From positions 16,227,430-16,291,429 of the forward strand of contig OX578276.1 in assembly GCA_951217055.1 (NCBI GenBank): a stretch of DNA of 64,000 bases. The letters run 5' to 3'. The first letter of the stretch is position 1. Every line of letters begins with the position of its first letter. The stretch is from Gerris lacustris (taxonomy: Eukaryota; Arthropoda; Insecta; Hemiptera; Gerridae). This document shows, piece after piece, positions 35,627 through 46,705 of this stretch. The position numbers and the translations under genes were made by a program. The notes below the pieces were generated by a model that saw only the letters and a program-made list of their open reading frames with translations, was not told the origin of the DNA and did not search any database.

Positions 35627-35814
35627 GAATGCTGGCGACGCTGTGGACAAGAATGTGGCTTAAGAATGCAGTTGTAATGCCTGCAACGCTCGGTTTTGCT
35701 CGTATTTAACTTCCAAATTTAGATCTTTTGAAAATATTACGCCCCTTCGTCTTGAGTGTATTAAAGAAAAGAATATTAGGTTGAACTGAGATACATGGTG
35801 CGTCGAGAATTTAT

Positions 35815-37290
35815 TGTCAGTGGGCGAAGCTTGTGACAGTTTCGAGCTAGTGGGCAGGGCCAACTACTCCTCGGAGCGGCCCTTGAAAATTCTAGGAAAA
35901 CAATTAAGATATCACGCCATTTTAACAATTGATATAATCTAGTTCGACCTTTATACTACTACTTTTTTGGCAATGAAGTGGGGGTGAAGGGTGTGGTGCC
36001 CCTACCCCCCTCCAACCCAATCTGCGATTGGCGCCCTCGGGCATTTCATTCTGTATTTCTGTTTGGTTTGAGTTCTCGTTCTGTGTTCTGTGCCTCTCTG
36101 TAGTTCTCATCTCAGGTTTTTGCTCGAACTTTTATTACCTAATCACGTTTCTTGTTTCCAGATCTTAAGCTTACAGTTTAATTGTTTCACACAGAGTTTT
36201 GTTTTTAAACAATAAATACTTAGTTTCATCACGTAACTTTTTTTCCTCGAGAGTGCCGGGTTTCCTCTTAATATCATAAGTATGAATGTTCCTATTGATG
36301 TGAGGTTTCTGTGGGGTTTGTTTAACGAGTGTGAGAGTGATGAGGGAATGTTGAAGGTGTTGCAATTTTGTTTCTATTTCGTTAACCAGCTACCGCAAAA
36401 GTTTATCGCTGAGCAAGTCCGAGTATCTGAGCATGCCGTGTGTGACTGGAGAAGTTTTTTTTAGAGAAGTGTGCTTCGATATTTGTGTGCAGGATAATAG
36501 GCAGAAAATAGGTGGACCTGGAGAGATTGTAGAGATAAGATGAGAGCAAGTTCGGGAAGAGGAAGTTTATAGAGGCAAGCGAGTGGGTGGTAAGTGGGTA
36601 TTCGGTGGAATTCAGCGCGGTTCGAATGAGTGCTTTCTCAGGGTCGTTGAAAAAAGAGATAAAGGTACCCTCCTCGAAATAATTAAGGCCTCTGTTCTGC
36701 CGGGTACCACCATCTACTCGGACTGTTGGAGGTCTTATGATTGTCTCGAAGAAGAAGGTTTCCCTCACGGGACGGTAAACCATTCTTTTTATTTCAAAGA
36801 TCCTGAGACAGGTGTACATACGAATTCAATTGAGGGAACGTGGAGTGCCATTAAGAGGAAATTGCCCAGTAGGACCGTCACCGATCAGTTCGACTCTTAC
36901 TTAGGTGAATATATCTGGCATAGAAGTCGGGCTAATTGTGTCGATCTTATGCGTGCATTTCTCTAGGATGTCATCTCGGTCTACTCGCTTCCAGTCCAAA
37001 ACCTTCCTCAGGTAGAAGACGGATAAAAAGATAAGCCAAATATATTTTATTCCAATCAAAACTTGATAATTTGGTTAATAATTTATATTTATTAGAGATT
37101 ATGTCTTTTTGTCAAAACAGTACGTTCAAATTGGTTATAGTTTTAGAAATAAAGATAAACTTGAAATATTAAACAAATACATAAATTCTAATTTCGCGCC
37201 TATACAGTAAAGTAATTGCCGCCAAGAATAGTTTGTTAGCTCTGCCCACAAAAGTCGATAGTTTTAGGCTCCGCACACTTTTCTATTCGA
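35815..37290 (+). mobile_element. Merlin-type DNA transposon (decayed)
   Basis: Around 35,818-35,866 and 37,238-37,290 lie imperfect inverted repeats: AGTGGGCGAAGC...GTGGGCAGGGC on the left against AGTGTGCGGAGC...GTGGGCAGAGC read inward on the right. They enclose a broken IS1595/ISXO2-type transposase. Size (about 1.5 kb) fits Merlin elements. The expected 8-9 bp target duplication was not identified. Confidence 0.6.
36282..36966 (+). pseudogene. Merlin (IS1595/ISXO2-like) transposase, frameshifted
   Basis: Fragment one (36,282-36,464) is the N-terminal region with VRVSEHAVCDW. Fragment two (36,583-36,966) is the DDE domain with GGIQRGSNECFLRVVEKRD, TTIYSDCWRSY (second Asp) and HTNSIEGTWSAIKRKL (third acidic residue), matching the DDE_Tnp_IS1595 family of cut-and-paste enzymes. 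Between them an extra base in a run of eight T at about 36,455-36,462 creates the stop. Two more single-base indels at about 36,535 and 36,570 put the first-Asp motif DESKFGKRK in a different frame. The protein is therefore dead but little diverged. The ORF lies between Merlin-like inverted repeats. Confidence 0.8.
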
Positions 37291-38346
37291 TACTGTGAAC
37301 AGGACCATATATCTCAGATTTACCGAATATTATAGTCTCTTACATACACAAACACCAGATATACCCTCTGAAGTAAGACTCGGAGTTTATTAATTAACCC
37401 TGCAGTGCACAGGTGAAAAAAAATTTACACCAGTGCACGGGTTGGGTCTGTCAGACAGTCAGACCCAATTTAAAAAAAAAATTAGATTATCGGAGGTCGG
37501 GTTATTGAGACTCTACTGTGGCTTCATTATCCATTAATAATTTGAGTGTAGTGTTTTTGTTTCGTCTGTTGAGCTCAATTCTACTCTTGGTTTTTTCAGT
37601 TATGTTGTTGAGTTTTTCTTTTACAGCAATAGTTCTGATTTCTCATTGTAACATTGGAAGGTCTTGTTAGGTTTCTTTAGCTGTCTGTCCTAGATCTCCT
37701 CATAATCCTGGCATCTAAGCATTAATTCTTTTAAAGTTGATTTTCTCAATTAATGTTTTGATTTATTCTAAAATCACTTATTTATTATAAAATAAGCTTA
37801 CGTGTTATAAGCGAGTGACAACAATTACCTACTGATTTTTCCATCTTGACTTATTGCCATTATAAGTAGATAGTTGAAAACTAACCATAATATGTCTACT
37901 TGCTACACTGCATGTCTATATGTAAGAAAATATCAACGTAAATAATTCTTTTAACAAAAGAAGTCGCTCTTAACACCTCATTTCATATTCCATTTTTATT
38001 TTAAACTTAAGTAATTAAATGTGTTTATAGTTTACAATGGATTATATCTTTATAATTTTAGAGTTAAACTCATTTATTGTATATTATAGAGAATTAAAAC
38101 AAGTTATTGTTAATCTTTTGTATAAAATTATCCCTGAATTTAGGGTGCGTACTATATGAGAAATTTGAATTTCCTGAAATACCAGCCTGCCTATTATATA
38201 TGCAAGTGTGTTTTATATGTGAGATTTTACAGCTTTCTAGAGATAGTGTTGCTTACACCGTAGGATAGAGGTATCCTCTTTTTGGGGCTAATAATATTTA
38301 CTGAATTAATAAATATATTCTTTAATTAATAAGTCCCAAAATAAAG
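37291..38346. other. Intergenic DNA with a possible piggyBac-like end
   Basis: TTAA at 37,394-37,397 is followed by CCCTGCAGTGCAC and a nested inverted pair (GTGCACAGGTG/CACCAGTGCAC), which resembles a piggyBac terminus; no second end was seen. GGGTCTG/CAGACCC flank a further hairpin at 37,443-37,466. The remainder is AT-rich. The last part probably contains the promoter or 5' untranslated region of the exon at 38,347. Confidence 0.4.
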
Positions 38347-38473
38347 ATGTCCTACTCTGATTATGTTGTAGATTTACCCAATGAACCGTGTGAAGAAGAC
38401 AGAAAGCCGTCGTTTATGACAATTAAAGCTACTTCACCTGTTAGCAATACAACAGACGTAGACCAGAATCCAG
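38347..38473 (+). CDS. Candidate first coding exon of a zinc-finger-type gene
   Basis: The ATG at 38,347 opens a 127-base frame (MSYSDYVVDLPNEPCEEDRK..., then DQNP) that ends at CCAG followed by GTAACT, a good splice donor. It ends in phase 1. The peptide is acidic with an IKATSP motif. The third exon (38,829) repeats its DLPNEPCE...DQNP pattern, so exon pairs have been duplicated. Acidic linkers of this kind are common before the fingers of insect C2H2 genes. Expression is not shown by the sequence. Confidence 0.6.
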
Positions 38474-38589
38474 GTAACTTTAAATCAGTATTGCTTGTAT
38501 TTGTTCTTCTATAATAAAATCTCAATGCTTAGATTAACTCTCTTGTTATTACTGCAAATAGTGAGTAGAATATTGTGTTGTACCAGCAG

Positions 38590-38679
38590 GTTTACAGTTA
38601 AAGTGTGAGCCGAGTCTGATTAAAACAGAAGCTACTTCACCTCAACATAGAGGAGAGCATGAGGAGGAGAGTCCACCAG
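38590..38679 (+). CDS. Candidate internal exon 2 (IKTEATSP repeat)
   Basis: 90 bases between acceptor CAGCAG and donor CCAG/GTAACC. It starts and ends in phase 1, so it can be included or skipped without a frame change. It encodes LQLKCEPSLIKTEATSPQ and an acidic EHEEESPP tail. It is a paralogue of the exon at 39,022. Confidence 0.6.
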
Positions 38680-38828
38680 GTAACCTTCTAACATTATTCT
38701 CTGAGGCTATGATGCACCTTGCAACCTAATGCTCATTACATCCTATTTTTAGGCCCATTGATTAATAAATTTATTAATAAATACTTATATTTTATAAATA
38801 TAAATATTCTCTTCTTATTATGTTGTAG

Positions 38829-38930
38829 GTTTGCCCAATGAACCATGTGAAGTAGACAGCAAGCTATGGGTTGTGAAAACTGAAGCTACTTCACCTGTCA
38901 GGAGTACAACTGTCATTGACCAGAATCCAG
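38829..38930 (+). CDS. Candidate internal exon 3
   Basis: 102 bases, acceptor TTGTAG and donor CCAG/GTAACT, phase 1 at both ends. It encodes LPNEPCEVDSKLWVVKTEAT and ends DQNP, closely matching exon 1. The flanking introns also match around the donors (GTAACTTTAAATCAGT occurs after both), evidence of segmental duplication. Confidence 0.6.
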
Positions 38931-39021
38931 GTAACTTTAAATCAGTGTTGCCTGTTTTCTCTTCTTCTACAATAAAATCTCAATGCTTTTATTAACCATC
39001 TTATTGTTATTTATAATGCAG

Positions 39022-39120
39022 GTCTACAGCTGGAGTGTGAAGAGAGTCTGAAGATATTCATTAAAACAGAAGCTACTTCACCTCAACATGGAGGAGAGCA
39101 TGAGGAGGAGAGGCCAACAG
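39022..39120 (+). CDS. Candidate internal exon 4
   Basis: 99 bases, acceptor ATGCAG and donor ACAG/GTGTGT, phase 1 at both ends. It encodes LQLECEESLKIFIKTEATSP and an acidic tail, paralogous to exon 2. The next exon in the same phase that I can find is at 55,014, about 16 kb away. Other exons or a separate gene end cannot be excluded. Confidence 0.58.
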
Positions 39121-39990
39121 GTGTGTATCTTCTTAATGTGGTATTTTCAGATATCTCTGAAAAGTTGGTTTTATCATATTTTTAATAATAGTTTATATGT
39201 ACAGTGTGTCCCAAGATAAAGTATCCGAGAGGAAAAAATTTCTTATTTTTGGGTTTTCGAAAAAAAGTCTTGCTTTATAAAAACTCTTGCTTGTTTTTTA
39301 AACCTCTAAAACTGATTAAATTTTCTTGATTTTGTTTACAGGATGTTCTGTTTTTTGAAAACTTTAAAATGTGACAAAAAGTAAACTACCCTTATTTTTG
39401 ATTGTATCGAAAAATATTATTTATAAAAGTGGTTCAGAATTGAAAAAAATGTATAAATATTAAATACATATTAATTTCTTTTGTGAAAAAAAAACAAAAA
39501 AAACTTATAAATCAAATAATAAGCCTGTGTAATAAATAAATAATAAAAAAATATCCTCCCAAGTTATTAATAATTCTAATCTTAACATATTAATAACATA
39601 TCTTATCTATATTTAAGTATCACAAAAAAATCAAGAGTTACAAAATAAAATTAAAGAAATTATCATTCAAATGTATTGCCACCTACTTCTGCGCTAATTT
39701 TGATTCTTTTTACTACGTTTTTATTAGCTTGCTTTCTTGTTTGTTGGTTTGTTTGTCCAGTTCAAATCTTGCAATCGATTATCTTGCAATGAGTAGCTAA
39801 ACATTTGAAACTTTTAGAATAGCTCAGAACACGATGTCAATGCATTATTTATATACTTTTAGCCATCTTTCAGCAGAATTTAATTAGTTTTCAAGCAAAT
39901 TTTGCTGTATGGAAAGTTAGTTCGGAAAAAAGTTATTTTATATGTTTTGACATATCCCATAGTATTTACAATCTTCATTTTGACGGGTTT
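39121..39990. other. AT-rich intron-like DNA
   Basis: No gene is visible. ACAGTGTGTCCCAAGATAAAG at about 39,203 resembles the end of a dispersed element. A-rich stretches are frequent. It ends at the target duplication of the hAT element at 39,991. Confidence 0.5.
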
Positions 39991-41450
39991 CAGGGCTTGT
40001 AGTGAGTCACTGAAAGTCACTAAAAGTCACTTATTTTGACGTGAGTCACTTTTTTAAAAAAAAGGTCTCTGAAAGTCACTTATTTGGGCTTACAAGGATA
40101 AAACTTTTTATTTTTTGTAGTTTTTTAAATACAAAACATTTTAACTGTTTTTCAAAAGGGATTTTGTAAGCTCAAGACTTTTTTTAACTATGAATTTTAT
40201 ATCAGGCCTATACTTTGAACTGTGATGAATGATAAAGTTTGTAGTAACATTTGCACTAGATTCAGCTGGAGTGTGTTGTGTTTTATCAATATTAAGAAGA
40301 TAGGATGAAAAAAATTAAAAGAATATAAAGATGAAAAGAATATTTTATTCCGAACTCCCTCCTGATTGTTATTACTTTTCCTCACAACCTATAGTAGAAA
40401 AAGTATTGTTTTCACCAAAAACTTTTTTTTCAAGATTTCAACGGAATTATCCATTTAGGGCGTTTTTAAGACCTCCTGAGTGGTTTTCAGCATGACATCT
40501 GTATGTATGTATGTGCGTGTGTATGTTATCATCGTAGCGCCCAAGGTATTTAACCTAGAGAGAAAAGAGGTATTTAACTTGGCAGAAAATCAGTCTTTAC
40601 CTGCAGTGGTGCCGCCCAGAAAATCAACTCTTTTCCACCATTTTGAACGCATTTTGCTGAGTCAGCAAAATTTTTAAAAAATGGTAATAAATCGACAATG
40701 GTCCTGATCGAGTTGAAATTTGAAATGAATTTACCTCTCTGTATGACAAACAAGCCATTTGAAGTTATCAATATTTGAATTTATAAAATTTGACGGTTTA
40801 TAATGCCGAAAGTATAAATACGTTTTTGACTTATAGCATATCGTTGGAACCGGAAAAAAATAAGGAACAAATACATAAAAACCCGATGAAATTCTATTAA
40901 TTTGTTTAAAAGTTATAAGCGAATATAATTATTTATTATTTATTATAGTGCGATAATGTTGGTGACGTCAAAGTTTGTTTACATGTGTCAAAATACCGCC
41001 AAACTTCAAATAATTAAATAAAATATATTAAAAATAAAGTTTTTTTTTTAAGAATGATAATAAAATCAGTTAGTTCAAAACGGTCACCCATCCAAGTACT
41101 GACCACGCCAATGCTGCTTCATCCTGCTGCGAAGCAGCAGGAGAGGCCACTTTGGTGGCCTCCGAAGTGAGGAAAAGTTCCGAGGCACCCCGTACCCGAT
41201 TTTTTTTTTTTTTTTCGTACAGTTACGGTACACAAAATCAAATGAACAAAAAACCGTTCTCAAATTTTTATAATTGCATTTGTTTAACAGTGCTAAAAAA
41301 CAAAAAGTAACTAAAATAATTTTTTTACTTAAAATTAAGTCACTTAAAGTCACTAATTTGGGGAAAACAGGTCACTTAAAAGTCACTTATTTTGAAAAAA
41401 AATAGTCACTAAAGTCACTTAATTTTGGGGAAAATCTGCTGCAAGCCCTG
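39991..41450. mobile_element. hAT-type element with AGTCACT subterminal repeats
   Basis: The left end is CAGGGCTTGTAG and the right end CTGCAAGCCCTG. Flanks ACGGGTTT (39,983-39,990) and, allowing one base, CGGGTTT after 41,450 support a near-perfect 8-bp duplication. AGTCACT or TCACTTA words occur many times within 150 bases of each end. There is no transposase. A 5S rRNA-like fragment lies inside. Confidence 0.82.
41081..41120 (-). ncRNA. 5S rRNA-derived fragment
   Basis: Read on the minus strand it contains GAAGCAGC and then GGCGTGGTCAGTACTTGG followed by ATGGGTGACCG. This is the internal control region of animal 5S rRNA. The remaining 5S sequence is missing, so it is a fragment or the head of a 5S-derived SINE. 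It sits within the hAT element at 39,991-41,450, next to two short GC-rich hairpins (41,125-41,165). Confidence 0.6.
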
Positions 41451-41619
41451 CGGGTTTTAAATTTGTGATTTTTTATTAAGAGGAAAACATATTGAATGAC
41501 AGCGAAAAGTAAACAAAGAAATAAATAAATTAAGATCAGCTCTCTAGATGGTTGTCATTATTATGTGAAGTAAATAAATTCGGAACTATATATTTTTTTT
41601 TCACTAACATTATAGTCCC

Positions 41620-42227
41620 CAGGCCACCATAAGAAGTGAGTCGCTGATTGATAAAGTTTTCTTACCTTATGGAATCGCTTATTTATGCCTTGTCCACCGA
41701 TGAATTGGGTGTATGGCAACTAGGGGCTGGGCCAATTTTATTTGTAGACATGTCAAACATGTCGTTCTGCGGGAACATTGAAAAGTGATAGATAAAGTTT
41801 TTATTTTCACAGAATCGTTTAATTAAATTATTTAAAAAACAGTGGTACGTGTGGCCACCGATACGTGTGGGCCGTTTGGGGTGTCCACCGTCCCAAACAT
41901 GTCGCTCTGAGATAACATTGAAAAGTGATAGATAAAGTTTTTACTTTCACGGGATCGTTTAATTAAATTATTTAAAAAACAGTGGTACACGTGGCCACCG
42001 ATACGAGTGGGCCGTTTGGGGTGTCCACCGTCCCAAACATGTCGCTCTGAGGGAACATTGAAAAGTGATAGATAAAGTTTTTACTTTCACAGAATCGTTT
42101 AATTAAATTATTTAAAAAACAGTGGTACGTGTGGCCACCGATACGTGTGGGCCGTTTGGGGTGTCCACCGTCCCAAACATGTCGCTCTGAGGGAACATTG
42201 AAAAGTGATAGATAAAGTTTTTATCTG
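41620..42227. repeat. 140-bp tandem repeat array
   Basis: The landmark CAAACATGTCG recurs with exact 140-base spacing (AACAT ends at 41,760, 41,900, 42,040 and 42,180). Units contain ACATTGAAAAGTGATAGAT, CGTTTAATTAAATTA, GTGGCCACCGATACG and GGGCCGTTTGGGGTG. The later units differ by few bases; the first is much diverged. Confidence 0.92.
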
Positions 42228-42769
42228 CCCCCTCCTAAAAAAAATGAAAATTGGGCATCAATTTTCATTGGTGCGCTCGAAGCTCTCGAAGAGTACAGTT
42301 GTAGTACCGCTCCTACCTTAAGTTCCCTATCTAGTGAATTATAACATTTTATTCCTAATTCCAATTGTTAAGTCCTACCGTCTGCATAATTACAACTTGA
42401 ATACTAATGCTGGTCATAATCATAATAATAAAAAAAATTAAGTTAAATCAAATTACATTGTCACACATAAATAAAATTAAAAGAAGGATAATTGCTAAGT
42501 CACTTACAGTTTTGTAAGTCATTAATTACATTCTCTGATATTTCATCAGTTTGTTTTTCAATAAAATTCAATATATTTCATTAATGGTACACTTTAAGTT
42601 TCATCGTCAAAAAAAAAACTTTTTAAGTTCAATAAAATAAAATCCACATAGATTTTAGTCATACCTTCGCATATTTAAAAGGTACATTTTCAAACATTTC
42701 ATTTCTAATACCTCACATTTAACTTATATATTAGTTAAATTATTAGTTATATATTAACATATATAATTA
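42228..42769. other. AT-rich DNA downstream of the gag-integrase relic
   Basis: No gene or clear LTR. AGGAGGGGGCAGA (minus strand, about 42,223-42,236) could be a polypurine tract, but no LTR partner was found. Confidence 0.4.
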
Positions 42770-43830
42770 CTATTCTTCGATCATCCCCTGTTCACCCCTA
42801 TAATAAGGTTTCATCATTGAACCATGGAATATTCCCCTTATTTTGTCAATTTTTACCGGATCAATTAATAAATATGATCCCCTGTCAAAACATTTCTTTA
42901 TTACAAAAGGTCCTTCATACTTAGGAAGAAACTTGGCTACAATTCTTTGATTTTTGTGGCTTACATTAAGAGCCTTTACTAGTACTAAGTCCCCGAGGTT
43001 AAACTTTTTCATTTTCTTGCCTCGATCAAAAATTAAGTTTTTGTTATTTCTACAAGCTCTAATCCTTGCTTTTACAATTTGATTTATTTCATTATTTTCT
43101 TTAATGTTATCTCTTACATAGTTTAATAATGGGTGGTGTTCCCATGGTCTAATTGGCTTAATGCCAAACTGGGCCTCTATAGGAGTCATTCCCGTAGTTA
43201 TACATTCTGTGGCATTCAGACTAAATTCTACATCACCTAAATGGTGTGCCCATTTATAATGGCGTCCGTCCAGACATATTCTCAGTTTTTCTATAATATC
43301 CCTGATGGATCTTTCTGCCCTATTTGACTGAGGATGACGGATTGGAACGAACATGGGTTTTACATTGATTTTCTCCCTACTTATTTTTCTTTCGCTCTGT
43401 ACTAAAAAACTTATAGGACTGACTTCCTTTTCTGATGAAATTGTCTCCATTGGGTGGGGATTACCTTGGCTATTTGCGATGTGAATAACTTCCCTATTCC
43501 TATTAAAATCGGGTTCGGTTGCCAGGTTCATGCTACTATCATTATTGGGCTTGGGGAGGTTTAAGTTATCGTTATCATTATTCATATTTCAACATGATCT
43601 GTCGTTATCAATTGGGTCACCATTCTCAGGATTACTAATACTAATATTAGGAGACTCATATGGCACATCAGGAACAGTATTGTCATTAATTTTCTTTGTC
43701 TTATCCATTAACTCAGTTAATTTAGTCATGAGAATTTTTTGATTTTCGATGTTTATATTTTGCCGTTCCTGATTGGATCTTATGACCTCTTGGTTTGATT
43801 TGATTAATTCATAAAATTTACTCGTCGTTT
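42770..43830 (-). pseudogene. Ty3/Gypsy relic with Gag fused to the integrase C-terminus
   Basis: Minus-strand frame. The first part (about 43,830-43,590) has a Gag-like coiled segment (LMTKLTELMDK) and ends at a TGA; the 271-aa ORF 43,585-42,770 follows in the same frame. Its N-terminal 75 residues are Asn-rich. It then enters integrase at VKPMFVPIRHPQSNRAERS, which holds only the last acidic residue of the DDE triad, and continues through the GDLVLV chromo/GPY-type C-terminal region. The protease, RT, RNase H and the first two integrase catalytic residues are absent. This looks like an internal deletion joining gag to int, not a working protein. Confidence 0.7.
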
Positions 43831-45431
43831 GATCTTAATTGATACCTTGACAGGTTGAAAACGATAAACAAAAATTTAAAACAATAGAGTTAAACAACAA
43901 TTTACCTAATAATTAACTCTGTGAGATCAATCTTTCATATACACTTGTAAACAATATGATATAATCCGTATGTTTAAATCTGGTCTTAATATTTTCTTTA
44001 TTTAACCACACAAAAATTTTACTACAACCTTTCTCTCACTTTCCTTGATCTTAATAACGATCGTATACAGCGCCACTTGCATGTATGGGTAGACGATGGG
44101 TAGCATAAATCTGTCATACACTCTTGGACAGTCGTTAAAATAAATTTTACACAAGTCGTAACGAAAATTTAAACAAAAGGGCTGCTAATTCGTTATGACG
44201 ATTTGAAAAACACAAGATTGTAACGATTCACGTTACTAGGTTACAAGGGACTACGTTACAAGGTTCAGGAATTTGACGTGGGGGGGGGAATGAAATTGAA
44301 AATTGAATAAAATTAAAATGATTAATTAAAATTGGTAAATTACCTTTCTTCCACGTCACCTTGATGATTACTATATACATAAGAGCAATGAGAATCTCAT
44401 GATGGGTCGCCAAGATAGAACTTGCGTTCGCCCCTGGACTTGATTCTGTCTTACCCACAGATGCAAGAAAATTTATGTTTAAATTTTTATTAAAATTGTA
44501 AATAAGGTTGTGTCGTCTCATTAAATAAAAACAAATTATTAAAATTGACTTCGCTTTATTAAAGAAAATTCCTTTCAAAATCTAGACTTAGCAATTCCTG
44601 AGAGATCACAAGATCAAACAATTATTATGCTCAGGTATTAAATATTTTAAATTATGAAGATATTAATATTTAGATATTAAGACCAGTTACACAGACTAGC
44701 AACGGATATATATTTCCTACAAATTTGACTTATCTGAACTGGAGAATGTTGAATCCTCGTCAGGATGATCTCTTGGGCAGTATGCGTACCTCTCAAAGGA
44801 AAATGGCGCAGACGGTTCTCTGGAGCTTGTCGGACAGATGTTCCGATACGATGAAACTGGCGTACACTGAATTTAATTTTATAACTGACTTGATAAACTG
44901 TTTTATTACAATATCTTAGACATCCGGATTTCAAATAATAGCAAATATCACGGATTCTACTGGTCGGAATACTACGGGTCCCAAATCTGGGTTACCCTAC
45001 TTCAACGAGTCTCGCCTCCGACTGACTTCTCCCACGACAACCACCTGTTCCCTCTTATCACCTGGTGACGTCACAACGCCGAGTACCTTTAGGCTGAAGA
45101 CGGAATTCGCTAAATTTATTTATTATGGTCCGTGTCTTCCCTCTGTTGGTCGCAATCGTTGGATTAGGACTTCTGATAATTTAATTACTTCTTCATTAAG
45201 TCCCTGGAGCTTTTATTTATGAGAAAACTCAATTGGAAGTAAAAGGGTGAGGGGTCCGAGAGTAAGTGGTCGATCTGGCCTTGGCTCCGAGACAATCCGA
45301 GATTTCCAGGCTGAGTCCCCGCCAAATTCAAATATGTAAATCTTTAATTATACTAAATAAGGGGTATCCCTATATATGAGGATCCTCTTAATACATTGCA
45401 AAATAGACTGCCAATTAGTGTGGCACATAGC
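43831..45431. other. Flank of the Gypsy relic, possible 5' LTR on the minus strand
   Basis: On the minus strand TGGCGACCCATCATGAG (about 44,394-44,410) looks like a Gypsy-type primer binding site, placing a 5' LTR upstream of it (higher coordinates, up to perhaps 45,300). No matching 3' LTR was found, so the boundary is uncertain. A run of G lies at 44,281-44,289. 45,370-45,431 carries a dispersed-repeat end (TGTGGCACATAGC) interrupted by the hAT insertion at 45,432. Confidence 0.4.
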
Positions 45432-45989
45432 CAGGGCCGGATATTCAATTTTCTGCCCCCCCTCCCCCGCAAAAAACTCCAATGGGCCCCCAACCTACCC
45501 AGGCCAGGTCCTATGGACGGGAGGGAGTTTACTGTTTAGTGCACCGTAGAATGGGAGTCCTACACTATCGGTGAGCCTCGTGATGGCCAAAGAAAGTAAG
45601 AAAACTACACACCACAACCTAATTTCACGCACCGCATTCATTATTCCTCTCAAATTCGCTTTTGAACTACCTCGCCGAAATAAGAAAGTGGTAATTGTCT
45701 CAAAAAAATGCTTATTCCTAATTATAGGTCTTCAGGGTATTAATAATTCCAAAGCCAACCCGTTTTTGGCTATATTTCACCTCCTTTTCTCATCTTCAGA
45801 CCTAAAAGAAGATTTTTAAATTTTACTTTTTTATATCTACATTAACTTACATTATCTTTATATAACATGTTGACATAACTTTTAATAATTTTAGGGGACT
45901 AAAACATTACTTGATATATTTTCTTTCCAGAAAATTCTCCTGGAAGGAAAGAATAGTTATTTATGCACCTAGGGAATAATGTAAGATAT

Positions 45990-46150
45990 TATTTCCCGCG
46001 TGACTTAGTTGATTCCTGATGCAAAGCCGAAGGAATCAAGCCAACTAAATCCCGAGGCGAAGCCTAGGGTATTAGGTATCTTAATTCCCGAGGCGAAGCT
46101 GAGGGATTAATGTCAATTAGCTCCCGAGGCGTAGCCGAGGGAGATAATTA
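45990..46150. repeat. Cluster of four CCCGAGGCGAAGC hairpins
   Basis: Four short imperfect palindromes with core CCGAGGCGAAGCCGAGGG (variants at about 46,014, 46,051, 46,086 and 46,121) sit between AT-rich spacers with ATTAAT/TTAATT words. Each could fold as a hairpin with a GCGAAGC-type loop. No gene is present. Confidence 0.8.
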
Positions 46151-46705
46151 TAACAAGGGAATAATAATCCATTATTCTCGAGGTACATACAACATTTTAT
46201 CTCCAGAAAAAAGGATGTATAAGATTTAATCAATAAAGAAAACATTTGTATTTCTTTATTAAACGAATTAAATACAAAAATAAAACAATATAAATTATTT
46301 AAAACAATTAATTATCATTTTTAAAGTAATAAAAAAAAAAAGTTTAACGAAAGCTAAACAAAAGTAAACCAAGCATCGTAGAATGACTCGCAATACAGCT
46401 GGGAGTTTTAAAGCAGTGTTGCCAACCTGATTTCAACCAATTCACTACATTTGCTATTCATTCTCTACTGTTTACAAAATAATTAGGTTGGCGAACGTGG
46501 ATTATAATCCCGTTTTTACATTATTTCCGTTTTCACATTATTTCCCTGTTTTTAAGAACAGGGATGAAGACTATCATTATTTTCTATAAACTAGCCCTGA
46601 AAAGTTACATTTCGTCCCTACTGGAGATAAAATAAATTAAGTTATGTTTTAGGAGATTTTGTTGAAGGTTAGTCTACTATTATATGTTAATGTTTCATAT
46701 TTATT

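Noticed and set aside
36403..36819. 138-aa minus-strand ORF over the Merlin transposase
   Set aside because: It is antisense to the recognised DDE domain and matches nothing I know.
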